Positions 9,237 to 18,043 of a DNA stretch of 61,170 nucleotides are shown here, piece after piece. Below the pieces are notes generated by a model. That model did not search any database. It had not been told where the DNA came from and saw nothing but the letters and a program-made list of their open reading frames with translations. Where the stretch lies: contig CALLLW010000049.1 of assembly GCA_938007995.1 (NCBI GenBank), positions 1-61,170 on the forward strand, in the 5' to 3' direction. Source of the DNA: an uncultured Granulosicoccaceae bacterium (GTDB lineage: Bacteria > Pseudomonadota > Gammaproteobacteria > Granulosicoccales > Granulosicoccaceae). Positions within the stretch are counted from its first letter, which is position 1; each line of letters starts with the position of its first letter. A program made the position numbers and the translations under genes.

Positions 9237-10062
9237 AGCAATAGAAGTATCTATCAGTGCAAGTCGGTTTATGGAAACTACTGACTCGATTCATCACGCC
9301 GGAATTAAGCAATTTGGTAAGTCTTACAAACAGCGCTCTCACACAGCACTGATCTCGGCGTTTTTTAAACTCATTGATCAGCAATGCGTCTCTACACTGC
9401 TTGAGATCGGTGCGTTTCAGGCGGAGATCTCGCGCCGCTTTGTTGCTGAAGCCCCCGCAAGGCAAGCGCTGGCAGTTGAAGCCAATCCGTACAACTACAA
9501 AAAATTCAAACAATCACTGAATGACGCCGGTGTGCTGTATCACCATGCAGCGGTACTCAACCGTGATGGCCCATGCGATCTGCAGTTGCATACCACTGAG
9601 ATTGATAGTCAAAACGGCTATATTCGCGGCAACAATTCACTCTTAACAAGTGACGCCAGGCCGGAAACACGCAACGAAACCATACCCGGTATAACGCTTG
9701 ACTCATTGGTCGCGGAGTATGTCGCCACGCACGCTTTCCACGAACCGTCTGTTAAACACCCGGCGCTGTGGATAGATGTTGAAGGTGCACTGGATCTGGT
9801 GATCAAAGGTGGGAGTCACACCCTTAAAGACAGTCTGATGGTATTTGCCGAAGTCGAGACTCAGCGTTTATGGAACAATCAGGCAATCTTTCCAGAGATT
9901 GCATCACTAATGAATGAGCTTGGCTTTTTCCCATACCTGCGAGATTGCGAATATGAGCCGGAGCAATTCAATGTGATCTTTGCCAATAGAGAGTTAATCA
10001 ACCAAGCTGTTTTTCAACAGGTAGCAACAGAGTTCTATCAAAGCTTAGAGCAGGCAAGCTAA
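9220..10062 (+). CDS. FkbM family SAM-dependent methyltransferase
   Basis: 280 residues with a class I methyltransferase core: LLEIGAFQAEISRRF (motif I) near residue 61, AVEANPYNYKKF (motif II), AAVLNRDGPC, and ALWIDVEGALDLVIKGG, the IDVEG block typical of FkbM enzymes, which usually O-methylate sugars or polyketides. The gene begins 17 bp inside the end of mscS in another frame, with possible ATGs at 9220 and 9226, so translation of the two is probably coupled. Next to two glycosyltransferase-bearing operons, methylation of a glycan is the likely role; this is inference. It converges on the GNAT gene, with 59 bp between stops. Confidence 0.85.
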   Translation: MTMTDEAIEVSISASRFMETTDSIHHAGIKQFGKSYKQRSHTALISAFFKLIDQQCVSTLLEIGAFQAEISRRFVAEAPARQALAVEANPYNYKKFKQSLNDAGVLYHHAAVLNRDGPCDLQLHTTEIDSQNGYIRGNNSLLTSDARPETRNETIPGITLDSLVAEYVATHAFHEPSVKHPALWIDVEGALDLVIKGGSHTLKDSLMVFAEVETQRLWNNQAIFPEIASLMNELGFFPYLRDCEYEPEQFNVIFANRELINQAVFQQVATEFYQSLEQAS

Positions 10063-10100
10063 TCCCGTTTGGTGTTTTGATCGCTCTGGGCCGGGTTATC

Positions 10101-10117
10101 AGGCCTTAATGTGGCCT
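10101..10117. terminator. Weak hairpin between convergent genes
   Basis: AGGCC-TTAATGT-GGCCT followed by TTTGG lies between the convergent stops at 10062 and 10122. Stem and T-run are short, so its terminator function is uncertain. Confidence 0.3.
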
Positions 10118-10121
10118 TTGG

Positions 10122-10988
10122 TTAATCCAGCTTTAAATCAAGCAACTGCAATTCGCTATATAAGTGATCGACTTCAATCGGCGCGACGCTTTCAGATTTA
10201 AAATAACGCGGCACCGGCAGCATTTCCTGAATCGTATTGACAGGTTGAGTAACAAACCTGCCGTCTGCCGCCAGTACAGATTTGCTTTGCGGCAATAAAG
10301 CGTTGGCAAGATCCTGCGCGTGTGCCGAAAAATGATGGTAATCACTGGCATACATCAAGTCATACCAGGTCACCTCCTCTGCCTTTCTTTTAATCGAAAA
10401 AAACAGCAAATTGCTGCAACCGTCAGCCTGCAAAAGAAAAGGTGTTAACGGTTGATCAGCCATATCGATCAGTATTTTTCTTTCATGCCCGGCAACGCTT
10501 TGCAGAATAATTTCGGTGTCAATAGTTATATCTAGCGTGGAACTTCCGTTGCTGTGCCATAGATAGCGATGATCCTCTAGTACACGCAGACCAACCGCCT
10601 CCTGTATTGCCAGCGGCTTGGGCGAGTTGGTGAGTGTTGCGTAGGTCATGTTCGGGTCAGATATGGAAGCTATCAGCATATCGCGCCCCAGACCCTTGCC
10701 GCGCATTGAGCGATCAAGATACCAAGAGCTCATGCTGACCATGCGCTCGGTCCGGAATCCTGATTCTTTATTACCCAGCAATCGATCAGAGTAAACCATG
10801 CCGCAGAAGCCCAGCACCTGCCCGTCGGAATCTACTACCCGTCCGCAATCAGGTTTGTCATCGAGCCACGTGTATGACATCAGCTTATACCAGCGCTCCA
10901 GTGGAATTTTAGCGTTCATCTTGCTGTGCAGCAGTGAGCAAATGCCGTCGATATCCGCCTCTGTTGCAGCTCTTACATAAGCACTCAC
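10122..10988 (-). CDS. GNAT family N-acetyltransferase
   Basis: 288 residues. The N-terminal half shows a GNAT fold: VRAATEADIDGICSLL (strand 1/helix 1), VLGFCGMVYSDRL, then SSWYLDRSMRGKGLGRDMLI near residues 87-106, where RGKGLG is the acetyl-CoA pyrophosphate-binding R/Q-x-x-G-x-G/A loop. The C-terminal 120 residues match no domain I recognise. The start codon overlaps the stop of the deacetylase gene (10985-10988, ATGA type). It is the last gene of the importer operon. A deacetylase followed directly by an acetyltransferase suggests acyl exchange on an amino sugar or peptide, but this is inference. Confidence 0.75.
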   Translation of the reverse strand: MSAYVRAATEADIDGICSLLHSKMNAKIPLERWYKLMSYTWLDDKPDCGRVVDSDGQVLGFCGMVYSDRLLGNKESGFRTERMVSMSSWYLDRSMRGKGLGRDMLIASISDPNMTYATLTNSPKPLAIQEAVGLRVLEDHRYLWHSNGSSTLDITIDTEIILQSVAGHERKILIDMADQPLTPFLLQADGCSNLLFFSIKRKAEEVTWYDLMYASDYHHFSAHAQDLANALLPQSKSVLAADGRFVTQPVNTIQEMLPVPRYFKSESVAPIEVDHLYSELQLLDLKLD

Positions 10989-11767
10989 AGGTTAGTCCTG
11001 AACAATCCACCGACATCTGTATGCCAGCGTGCAGCCGGATGATTGTTTATCGCATCTGCAAGTTGCTGACTGAATGCCCAGCACTCATCCTGCATCACAA
11101 GGTGATGAGTTAAGTAACCCGTGGGTTCTGACGCATCAACCGCACCGGCGCGTCGATCACGTAAATGCTCAACCAGCTGATTAATTGTTTTTTCTGCACC
11201 TTTAAACGCTGCACCGCCTTTCCAGCGTAACAGATCGCAATGAGAGTTCACGGTGGTGAAGCCGGGGGCAGTCTGTTTGCCACACCTCGGTCCAAATCGA
11301 GATACCCCGCTAAAACCCATTTCAACCACGGCAGGCAGCAATGCGGGATCCATGCGATTCCACGGCGGCACCAGTACGGGTGCAAAGTCATCATTGAACA
11401 AATCTTCAAGCAACTCACGCCCGTGCGAGAGCTCTTCAAGTATTACTCGCTCACCACGATGCAGGCCAAGCTCCCATGCACCGGGCTGCGGCTCTGGCAG
11501 AGGATATTGTTTTGCATGATTGATATGTGCATAGCCATGCTGTGCGACGGTGACATGAGTTGCCTCTTTCACCTTCGGTAGCAGTGATTTTTCAACCTTT
11601 GCAGGAATAACGGCGAGCAACAGGCCAGTGTTTGTAGTAACACTGAGCAGCTTGTCAAGCTCGGCACTCGCTGCAACTGCGTCATCATCACGCCACCAGA
11701 AATCAGCAACGCTGTCCTTTGCTAACCACTCATCCAGTTCACTGTTGAGCGTATCCCAGGCATCCAT
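10985..11767 (-). CDS. Polysaccharide deacetylase family (NodB-like) protein
   Basis: 260 residues, cytoplasmic by lack of signal peptide. It carries WWRDDDAVAA near residue 24, AQHGYAHINHAKQY near 94 and VPPWNRMDP near 143, the same set of motifs as the protein at 439-1197, so the two operons each end in a member of the same subfamily. It starts 30 bp after the permease gene and overlaps the GNAT gene by 4 bp. The substrate cannot be deduced; N-acetylated sugars are typical for the family. Confidence 0.8.
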   Translation of the reverse strand: MDAWDTLNSELDEWLAKDSVADFWWRDDDAVAASAELDKLLSVTTNTGLLLAVIPAKVEKSLLPKVKEATHVTVAQHGYAHINHAKQYPLPEPQPGAWELGLHRGERVILEELSHGRELLEDLFNDDFAPVLVPPWNRMDPALLPAVVEMGFSGVSRFGPRCGKQTAPGFTTVNSHCDLLRWKGGAAFKGAEKTINQLVEHLRDRRAGAVDASEPTGYLTHHLVMQDECWAFSQQLADAINNHPAARWHTDVGGLFRTNL

Positions 11768-11797
11768 AGCAATCAGTGTTTAGTTATCTAGTTGGAT

Positions 11798-12952
11798 TTA
11801 CTTTTGATACGGATCAAGCGAATCACGCAATCCGTCACCAAGAAAGTTGAACGCCAGTACCACGAGAATAATCGCAATCATGGGAATTGCGGTCCACGGA
11901 TAAATCTCGATAGAAGCGAGGTTCTGCGCATCATTCAGCATCACACCCCAGCTTACTGCAGGTGCACGTAACCCGAGCCCTAAAAATGAAAGCGCAGTTT
12001 CACCCAGTATCATTGCCGGAATTGACAGCATCGCACTGGCGATCAGGTGACTGGAAAAATTAGGCAGCATATGGCGACCGATAATACGCGATGGTTTAGC
12101 ACCCATCATTTCTGCTGCTCTTACATAACTTTCTTCTCGCAGGCTTAAAAATTTTGCCCGTACTGCACGCGCAAGACCTGGCCAGTCAAGCAGGCCAAGG
12201 ATAATAGATATAATAAAAAATACCGCTACCGGCCCCCAGTGCGAGGGCACCGCCGCCGACAGTGCAAGCCATAATGGCAGTTCGGGTAGTGACCTTAGAA
12301 TCTCAATCAAACGCTGAATAGTCCAGTCAGTGCGTCCGCCAAAGTAACCCGCCAGACTGCCAAAGCCTATTCCAAGGAAAAAAGAAACACAGATACCGAT
12401 CAAGCCCACCGTCAGGGACAGTTGCGCGCCGTAGAGAATGCGTGAGAATACGTCGCGACCCAATCGGTCTGAGCCAAACAAAAACAGCGTTGCGCCATCA
12501 GGTGCGCAAAAAAGATGACGTGTTGATTTGATCAAGCCAAACAAACGGTACTCACTGGCGTGACAAAAGAACTCGAGCTTTACCGGTTGAGTTTTATCTT
12601 CAAGATATGTCCAGCGAAAATTTTCGAGATCAGCAGTAGCAGTCGTTTTATAAACATGCGGCCCGATGTACTCACCTTCGTACATAAACGACACAAACTG
12701 CGGCGGTGCATAAAGGTGCTCTGCATCTCTCTCTTTTGCCGTGTAGGGAGCAATGAAACCTACAAACGGCAGCAGCAGATAGGACAACAGTAAAAAAATA
12801 CCAGAGATCAGTCCAAGTTTATGCTTTTTAAACCGACGCCAGACCAGCACCCTGGTGGGCGCATCCATATCGGGATTATCAATTTGCGATGCTTCGTGAT
12901 CGGCATGGTACGGCGCGTCGTCAACATAGCGCCCATCGGGGAGTCTACTCAT
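11798..12952 (-). CDS. ABC importer permease, YejE/DppC type
   Basis: 384 residues. TM1 is at about 37-60, then a long periplasmic loop (about 65-165) as in YejE, the conserved GSDRLGRDVFSRILYGAQ before TM2, and the EAA loop YVRAAEMMGAKPSRIIGRH, which contacts the ATPase. The C-terminus FNFLGDGLRDSLDP is typical of oligopeptide permeases. The N-terminal 20 residues are Asp/His-rich. It overlaps yejB-like by 4 bp. With its partners it should form an inner-membrane importer for peptides or peptide-containing compounds. Confidence 0.88.
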   Translation of the reverse strand: MSRLPDGRYVDDAPYHADHEASQIDNPDMDAPTRVLVWRRFKKHKLGLISGIFLLLSYLLLPFVGFIAPYTAKERDAEHLYAPPQFVSFMYEGEYIGPHVYKTTATADLENFRWTYLEDKTQPVKLEFFCHASEYRLFGLIKSTRHLFCAPDGATLFLFGSDRLGRDVFSRILYGAQLSLTVGLIGICVSFFLGIGFGSLAGYFGGRTDWTIQRLIEILRSLPELPLWLALSAAVPSHWGPVAVFFIISIILGLLDWPGLARAVRAKFLSLREESYVRAAEMMGAKPSRIIGRHMLPNFSSHLIASAMLSIPAMILGETALSFLGLGLRAPAVSWGVMLNDAQNLASIEIYPWTAIPMIAIILVVLAFNFLGDGLRDSLDPYQK

Positions 12953-13977
12953 CGCTTACGTGCATCAAAGCGGATGCGCGGATCAAGCAGCATTAATAAA
13001 AGATCAGATATCATCGTGCCAATCAGCGTTAGTGCAGCGACAAACAATAGAACAAACCCCGCCAGAAACTGATCCTGTGATTTGAGTGCCGACAGCAGCG
13101 CCGGCCCGATTGTTTGTAAACCCAGCACCACTGAAACCAGTACCGAGCCGGAAATCAATGATGGAATTAAATTACCAATGTCAGCAACGAAAGGATTAAA
13201 AGCCACCCGCAATGGATACTTGGTCAGCAATTTAGCCGGTGGCACACCTTTGGCGCGGCCGGTAGTAACGTAAGGTTTATTGAGCTCATCAAGCATGTTG
13301 GCACGCAGCCTTTGCATCATCGCTGCCGCGCCGGCAGTACCGATCACAAAGGTAGGTACAATTAAGTGCAACAGTACCGATTTAATTTTCTCGATGCTCA
13401 TCGGTTGTTCTTCAAACTCGGGTGCCATCAGCCCGCCGATGGGAAGATCAAAGTACTTGTTGCCGTAGTAAAAAAGAATCAGCGCGAGTAAAAAGTTGGG
13501 CGTGGCCAGCCCAATGTAGCCGATAAACGATGACAGGTAGTCAATCCAGGTACGCGACTTTGCTGCGGCTAATACGCCGAGCGGTAACGCCATCACGTAT
13601 ACGAACAACACGGCGGCAAGATTCACAACAATGGTCAGCCACATAGCGCTGCCAACCACTTCAGACACAGGCTTGTTAAATTCAAATGACCAGCCGAAGT
13701 CACCCTGCAGTATGCCGGAAAATCCATGTGGCCCAGGCCAGACTCCAATCCAGATCAGGTATTGCTCCGGCAGCGATCTGTCGAGAGCGTACTCTTTACG
13801 CAGAAACTCTGCTTTTGCAACACCCGCCTCCTGACCGGTGGAACGCAGTTCTGCAATCTGATTGCTTAAGTAATCGCCGGGCGGGAGATTAATGATCAGG
13901 AATATTAAAGCTGACACCATGAACAGTGTCATCACCATCGTCAAAAGACGACGTACAAAAAACTTAATAATACTCAC
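12949..13977 (-). CDS. ABC importer permease, YejB/DppB type
   Basis: 342 residues. MSIIKFFVRRLLTMVMTLFM is the standard N-terminal TM1 of DppB/OppB proteins; LINLPPGDYLS-like and GDFGWSFEFNKPVSEVV sequences follow. The EAA loop is YVTTGRAKGVPPAKLLTKY, and the C-terminus ISDLLLMLLDPRIRFD is classical. It overlaps both neighbours by 4 bp, at the binding-protein stop/start junction and at the yejE junction, so the four transporter parts are translationally linked. Confidence 0.88.
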   Translation of the reverse strand: MSIIKFFVRRLLTMVMTLFMVSALIFLIINLPPGDYLSNQIAELRSTGQEAGVAKAEFLRKEYALDRSLPEQYLIWIGVWPGPHGFSGILQGDFGWSFEFNKPVSEVVGSAMWLTIVVNLAAVLFVYVMALPLGVLAAAKSRTWIDYLSSFIGYIGLATPNFLLALILFYYGNKYFDLPIGGLMAPEFEEQPMSIEKIKSVLLHLIVPTFVIGTAGAAAMMQRLRANMLDELNKPYVTTGRAKGVPPAKLLTKYPLRVAFNPFVADIGNLIPSLISGSVLVSVVLGLQTIGPALLSALKSQDQFLAGFVLLFVAALTLIGTMISDLLLMLLDPRIRFDARKR

Positions 13978-15923
13978 TGCAAAAGTTCGTTACCGCTGGC
14001 GAAGAAGAACTCATCCGGTCTGTGCACACCAAAGTGTGCCCCTGGCTGCCACGCCCAGACAGCGGCTTCCGGAACGTTTCTGAGCTTTCGCGATACCACA
14101 ATCGGTTGCGGAGTTTCAGCAACAATGCCAATACCGTAAAGCTGTTCAGCGTGTATTTCGAGCATGGATTTCCAGACTTTGGTTCGTTCTTCTTCAGAAG
14201 TGGAATTGTGCCAGCGCTCTGCATAACTCAGTAACTGCTGCGCTTCTTTAAGGTCTGGTGCTTCGCCCGCCTCACCACCGGTTTGATGGTACTGGCCCCA
14301 CTTGGGCCAGGCTAAAAATTCCTGTTGGGTTGGCGCCAGATATTCAGGTGAAGTATCAGCCGTGGGTATGCCGTTGTCCCAACCGTACCACACCGATGCC
14401 ATGGTTAAGCCGGAGTACACATGCATTCGCAAAATATCACGATCAAGCGGCCGCATCACCATTTCAATACCGAGCTCACGCCATGTATCAGCGGTGATCT
14501 GCAAGGCATTTTCAACCTCCTGACGTTCACCGGCTGTTTCAATGATCAATCGCATGGGACGACCATCCGGCAGCAGCCGCGTGCCATCACCGAGTCTTTC
14601 AACCAGCCCCATTTCATCAAGCAGACGGTTGGCATGATCAATATCGTACTGAGCCCAGGCTTTTTGCGTTTTCATTGAATGTAACGGACTGGCTGCCAGG
14701 CAGCTCATGCCGCCTTCAACACCCAGTCCAAAATACAATGCGCGGTTGATCATGCGCCGATCAATACCGAGTGACAAAGCGCGACGGAAGCGCACATCAC
14801 GCAACACGTCACGCCAGACCGGATCGGCAAAGTTCAGATTAGGATAGATAGTAATTTGCGATGCAGACCCGTTTGACCACAGCAGCACGCGGTAGTCACC
14901 GCCATCCTGTTCGCCTTTTTTCAGAATCGCGACATCTTTAAAATCGAGACCGCGAGCCTGCAAGTCAACCTCACCAGCCTGTGACTTCGCAGCAATCAAA
15001 CCACCACCGACAATGCTCATTTCCACTTTATCAACATAAGGCAACTGCGTACCAGCGTTGTCTATGCGATGGTAGTACGGGTTGCGCACAAACACCTGGC
15101 GGTTTTTTGTGCTGTCTGCCGATGACATCCACGGCTGCAGAGTGGGCAGATCGGGGTTGTCAAACTTGTACATGTTGTCTAGCTTGTTGTGCAACGAGCT
15201 CCAACTGCGTACTTTCTTTTTCTTCATTAGCTGCGACAGGTTGGCCATATCTGCATAGCTTTGATGGAACTGCTGCATGTAGTGCCGTGGCCTGAATATA
15301 AATGGCGGGCGGGCCTGCGCCAGTAACGGTACAAAGTACGGATTGGGCTGGCTCCATTCATACACAATGGTTGTTTCATCGGGGAAGCTGACCCTGGGTA
15401 ACTCCCCTTCAGCACGCATGAACTGTGGCGGCCCGTTAGGTGACAGATCAGGGTTGTTGGCGACGTCGTCCCACCAGTATTTGAAATCAGCTGATGTGAA
15501 CGGATGACCATCAGACCAGCGATGCCCGGGTCGCAGTCGCAAGGTGAAGATTCGACCGTCTTTTATATCAAGCTCTGCGAGAATATCCGGATTCAGCGAG
15601 TAGTCTTCGTCATAAATGACTAACCGCGAATAACCGAGCACAACCATTTGCCGGATATCTTTGCTGCGCGACACCATGGTTCGCAGCGTACCACCCTGCA
15701 CGCCTGTCTCGCGATTCCTGGCAGCGAGGTCGACGATGACAGGTTGCTGCGGTATGCGCTCAGCCACGGGGGGCAACTCGCCTCTATCAACCTGTTCCTG
15801 GTACAGCGCGCTTTCCTGCAACTGCGGCATTGCGGCGACCCACAACGGCCAACACAGTGGCAACAGCAGACCGGTGAAACAGATCAGGCCACGCTTTATT
15901 GACAGTGTTATTGCATCAAACAT
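13974..15923 (-). CDS. Extracellular solute-binding protein family 5 (YejA-like)
   Basis: 649 residues, somewhat longer than typical DppA (about 535) and near YejA (about 600). The N-terminus has a hydrophobic segment (LICFTGLLLPLCWPLWVAAM, about 13-32) acting as signal peptide. Binding-protein landmarks are LRLRPGHRWSDGHPFTSADF near residue 125 and FRRALSLGIDRRMINRALYF near 380. It probably delivers a peptide-like ligand in the periplasm to the YejB/E pore. It overlaps the ATPase gene by 8 bp and yejB by 4 bp. YejA-type proteins are known to bind microcin C and, in some bacteria, peptidoglycan peptides. Confidence 0.87.
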   Translation of the reverse strand: MFDAITLSIKRGLICFTGLLLPLCWPLWVAAMPQLQESALYQEQVDRGELPPVAERIPQQPVIVDLAARNRETGVQGGTLRTMVSRSKDIRQMVVLGYSRLVIYDEDYSLNPDILAELDIKDGRIFTLRLRPGHRWSDGHPFTSADFKYWWDDVANNPDLSPNGPPQFMRAEGELPRVSFPDETTIVYEWSQPNPYFVPLLAQARPPFIFRPRHYMQQFHQSYADMANLSQLMKKKKVRSWSSLHNKLDNMYKFDNPDLPTLQPWMSSADSTKNRQVFVRNPYYHRIDNAGTQLPYVDKVEMSIVGGGLIAAKSQAGEVDLQARGLDFKDVAILKKGEQDGGDYRVLLWSNGSASQITIYPNLNFADPVWRDVLRDVRFRRALSLGIDRRMINRALYFGLGVEGGMSCLAASPLHSMKTQKAWAQYDIDHANRLLDEMGLVERLGDGTRLLPDGRPMRLIIETAGERQEVENALQITADTWRELGIEMVMRPLDRDILRMHVYSGLTMASVWYGWDNGIPTADTSPEYLAPTQQEFLAWPKWGQYHQTGGEAGEAPDLKEAQQLLSYAERWHNSTSEEERTKVWKSMLEIHAEQLYGIGIVAETPQPIVVSRKLRNVPEAAVWAWQPGAHFGVHRPDEFFFASGNELLQ

Positions 15924-17688
15924 AAGTCCTCACCATATGCTGTGGCTCCAATTCTACCAACGGTGGAGCGGAGTTGCCTGCGTATCTGTAGGCTTCGGGC
16001 CAGCTTTCAGGGTCGCCGGCACCACAGGCGACCGCTTCAAGGTTTATCGGGCGGTTAATATCCGGCTCGGGATGTGCCGATATCAGCGCCTGCGTGTACG
16101 GGTGCTGCGGATTTGCCATCAGTAACTCAGGGGGTGCCTGCTCGACAATACGGCCACGTCGCATCACTGCGATTTCATCCGCTATTCTGGCTACAACAGC
16201 CAGGTCGTGAGAGATGAATAAATAGGAAAGCTGTAGTCGATCGCGAATATCCTCAAGTAAATCAAGAATCTGGGACTGTACTGAGACGTCAAGCGCAGAC
16301 GTAGGTTCATCGCACACCAAAAGGCGCGGGCGTAACGCCAGCGCACGCGCTATCGAGAGGCGCTGTCGCTGACCGCCGGAAAAAGCATGCGGATATCTGC
16401 GCAGCATAGAGGCGTGCAGGCCCACTTGTTCGAGCAGCTCAACGGCACGGTCACGTCGTTCTGATGCTGTGCCGATGCCGTGGATTTCCAAAGGCTCGGT
16501 CAGTGCACTAACGATCTGCATCCGTGGGCTGAGTGATGAGTGTGGGTCCTGAAATACCATTTGCGCCTGACGCTGAAAATCGCGACGCTGTTGCGCATTG
16601 AGTGTTTGAATGTCGAGCGCCGATGCTTCAGGGTCTTCTTTAAAAAGGATCTGCCCACCCGGATCAGGAATCTCTGCTCCCAGAGCCATTCGGGCGCAGG
16701 TCGATTTGCCGGAACCAGACTCGCCAACCAGTGCCAGCACTTTGCCACGCACCACCTGAAGATTCACTTCCTGAACCGCTTTAATAGTCTGTTTTTGAAC
16801 CCAGCTTTTGCCCTGCTTGAGCGTGAAAGTTTTGCTGACGTTTTGCAGGCTCAGAATGACGTCATCATGTTGTGACTGTTCTGCGGGTTGTGAAAACTCC
16901 GGAATAACAGGTGCTGCAGCAAACAATTTCTTTGTATACGGGTGTGCAGGCGCGCCAAGCACAAGCTCTGATGAGCCGGATTCCATCACCCTGCCCTTCC
17001 TCATCACCACCACTTGATCAGCCATATTCGCCACCACCCCAAGATCGTGCGTGACCAGAATCAACGCCATACCGGATTCAGCCTGCAGACTTTTCAGCAG
17101 GCCCAGCACTTGCGCCTGAGTGGTCATATCGAGCGCCGTAGTCGGTTCATCGGCAATCAATAACTCGGGCTTCGCGACTGTAGCCATCGCGATCATCGCA
17201 CGCTGCTGCATACCGCCGGATAACTCAAACGGATAGGCAGCAAATGCGCGCCCTGGATTAGCGAACCCGACACGTTCAAATTCTTCGAGGACTTGTCGCT
17301 TCGCTACCCGTGCGGAGCAATCGCGGTGGAGCTTTAATACCTCACTGACCTGATCGCCGATGCGGTGCAGTGGTGACAAAGAGCTCATTGGCTCCTGAAA
17401 AATCATCGAGATACGATCACCGCGAATGGCTCGCAACCGGCGCTCGCTAAGGCTCGCCAGATCGATCAGATTTTCACCCTGACGAAACGCAATTTCGCCG
17501 GAGCGGATTTGTGCAGAACTCGGCAGAATGCGCAAAACAGCGCGACAACTGAGGGTTTTACCAGAGCCGGACTCGCCGACCAGTGCTACGGTCTCACCGG
17601 CATGAACACTGAAGTTCAAACGATCAACGGTAGGTTTATCCTGCCCGAAACCGATTGTGAGATCTTGCACAGTTAGTAGTGACTGCAT
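15916..17688 (-). CDS. Fused double ABC ATPase, YejF/DppD-DppF type
   Basis: 590 residues with two complete ATP-binding domains. Domain 1 has VALVGESGSGKT (about 35-45), ELSGGMQQRAMIA and LLIADEPTTALD. Domain 2 has LALVGESGSGKSTCARM, AFSGGQRQRLSIARAL and LLVCDEPTSALD. All catalytic residues are intact, in sharp contrast to the two ABC proteins at 18044-23721. It is the first gene of the importer operon, ahead of the binding protein, whereas E. coli yejABEF has the ATPase last. The promoter should lie in 17689-18043, shared with the divergent gene. Confidence 0.9.
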   Translation of the reverse strand: MQSLLTVQDLTIGFGQDKPTVDRLNFSVHAGETVALVGESGSGKTLSCRAVLRILPSSAQIRSGEIAFRQGENLIDLASLSERRLRAIRGDRISMIFQEPMSSLSPLHRIGDQVSEVLKLHRDCSARVAKRQVLEEFERVGFANPGRAFAAYPFELSGGMQQRAMIAMATVAKPELLIADEPTTALDMTTQAQVLGLLKSLQAESGMALILVTHDLGVVANMADQVVVMRKGRVMESGSSELVLGAPAHPYTKKLFAAAPVIPEFSQPAEQSQHDDVILSLQNVSKTFTLKQGKSWVQKQTIKAVQEVNLQVVRGKVLALVGESGSGKSTCARMALGAEIPDPGGQILFKEDPEASALDIQTLNAQQRRDFQRQAQMVFQDPHSSLSPRMQIVSALTEPLEIHGIGTASERRDRAVELLEQVGLHASMLRRYPHAFSGGQRQRLSIARALALRPRLLVCDEPTSALDVSVQSQILDLLEDIRDRLQLSYLFISHDLAVVARIADEIAVMRRGRIVEQAPPELLMANPQHPYTQALISAHPEPDINRPINLEAVACGAGDPESWPEAYRYAGNSAPPLVELEPQHMVRTYV

Positions 17689-18043
17689 TATTACCCTGAA
17701 TGTGGACCAGTGTAACTACAGTGCTGTCGGCGACTGCACTTTCGCTTCCATTGCAATTACCCCCCGCCAATCCGTGCTACCGGTAATGTAAGCCAGATCT
17801 TTAACGGCCAAATCGCACCTATGATTAGTGTAGCCTCACCGACTCCACGATACTCCCATGAATCCGCCAGTCAGACAACCGGCCGCGCCGCTTGTGTCAG
17901 CTATAAATACTGCAATCCAGATCAGCCAATTGATGCACACCGACTTATCCACGGCCAAACCCCGCGCAAGCCTATTCCGGGCAATCTGCCCTGAATCGAT
18001 TTTCGACAGACTCGTCGACCGCTAACTGACCCGTTCCCGCTGC
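17689..18043. other. Divergent intergenic region (355 bp)
   Basis: It separates the importer operon from the pseudo-ABC gene and must hold both promoters. No clear promoter hexamers, operator palindrome or small gene could be picked out. Confidence 0.6.
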
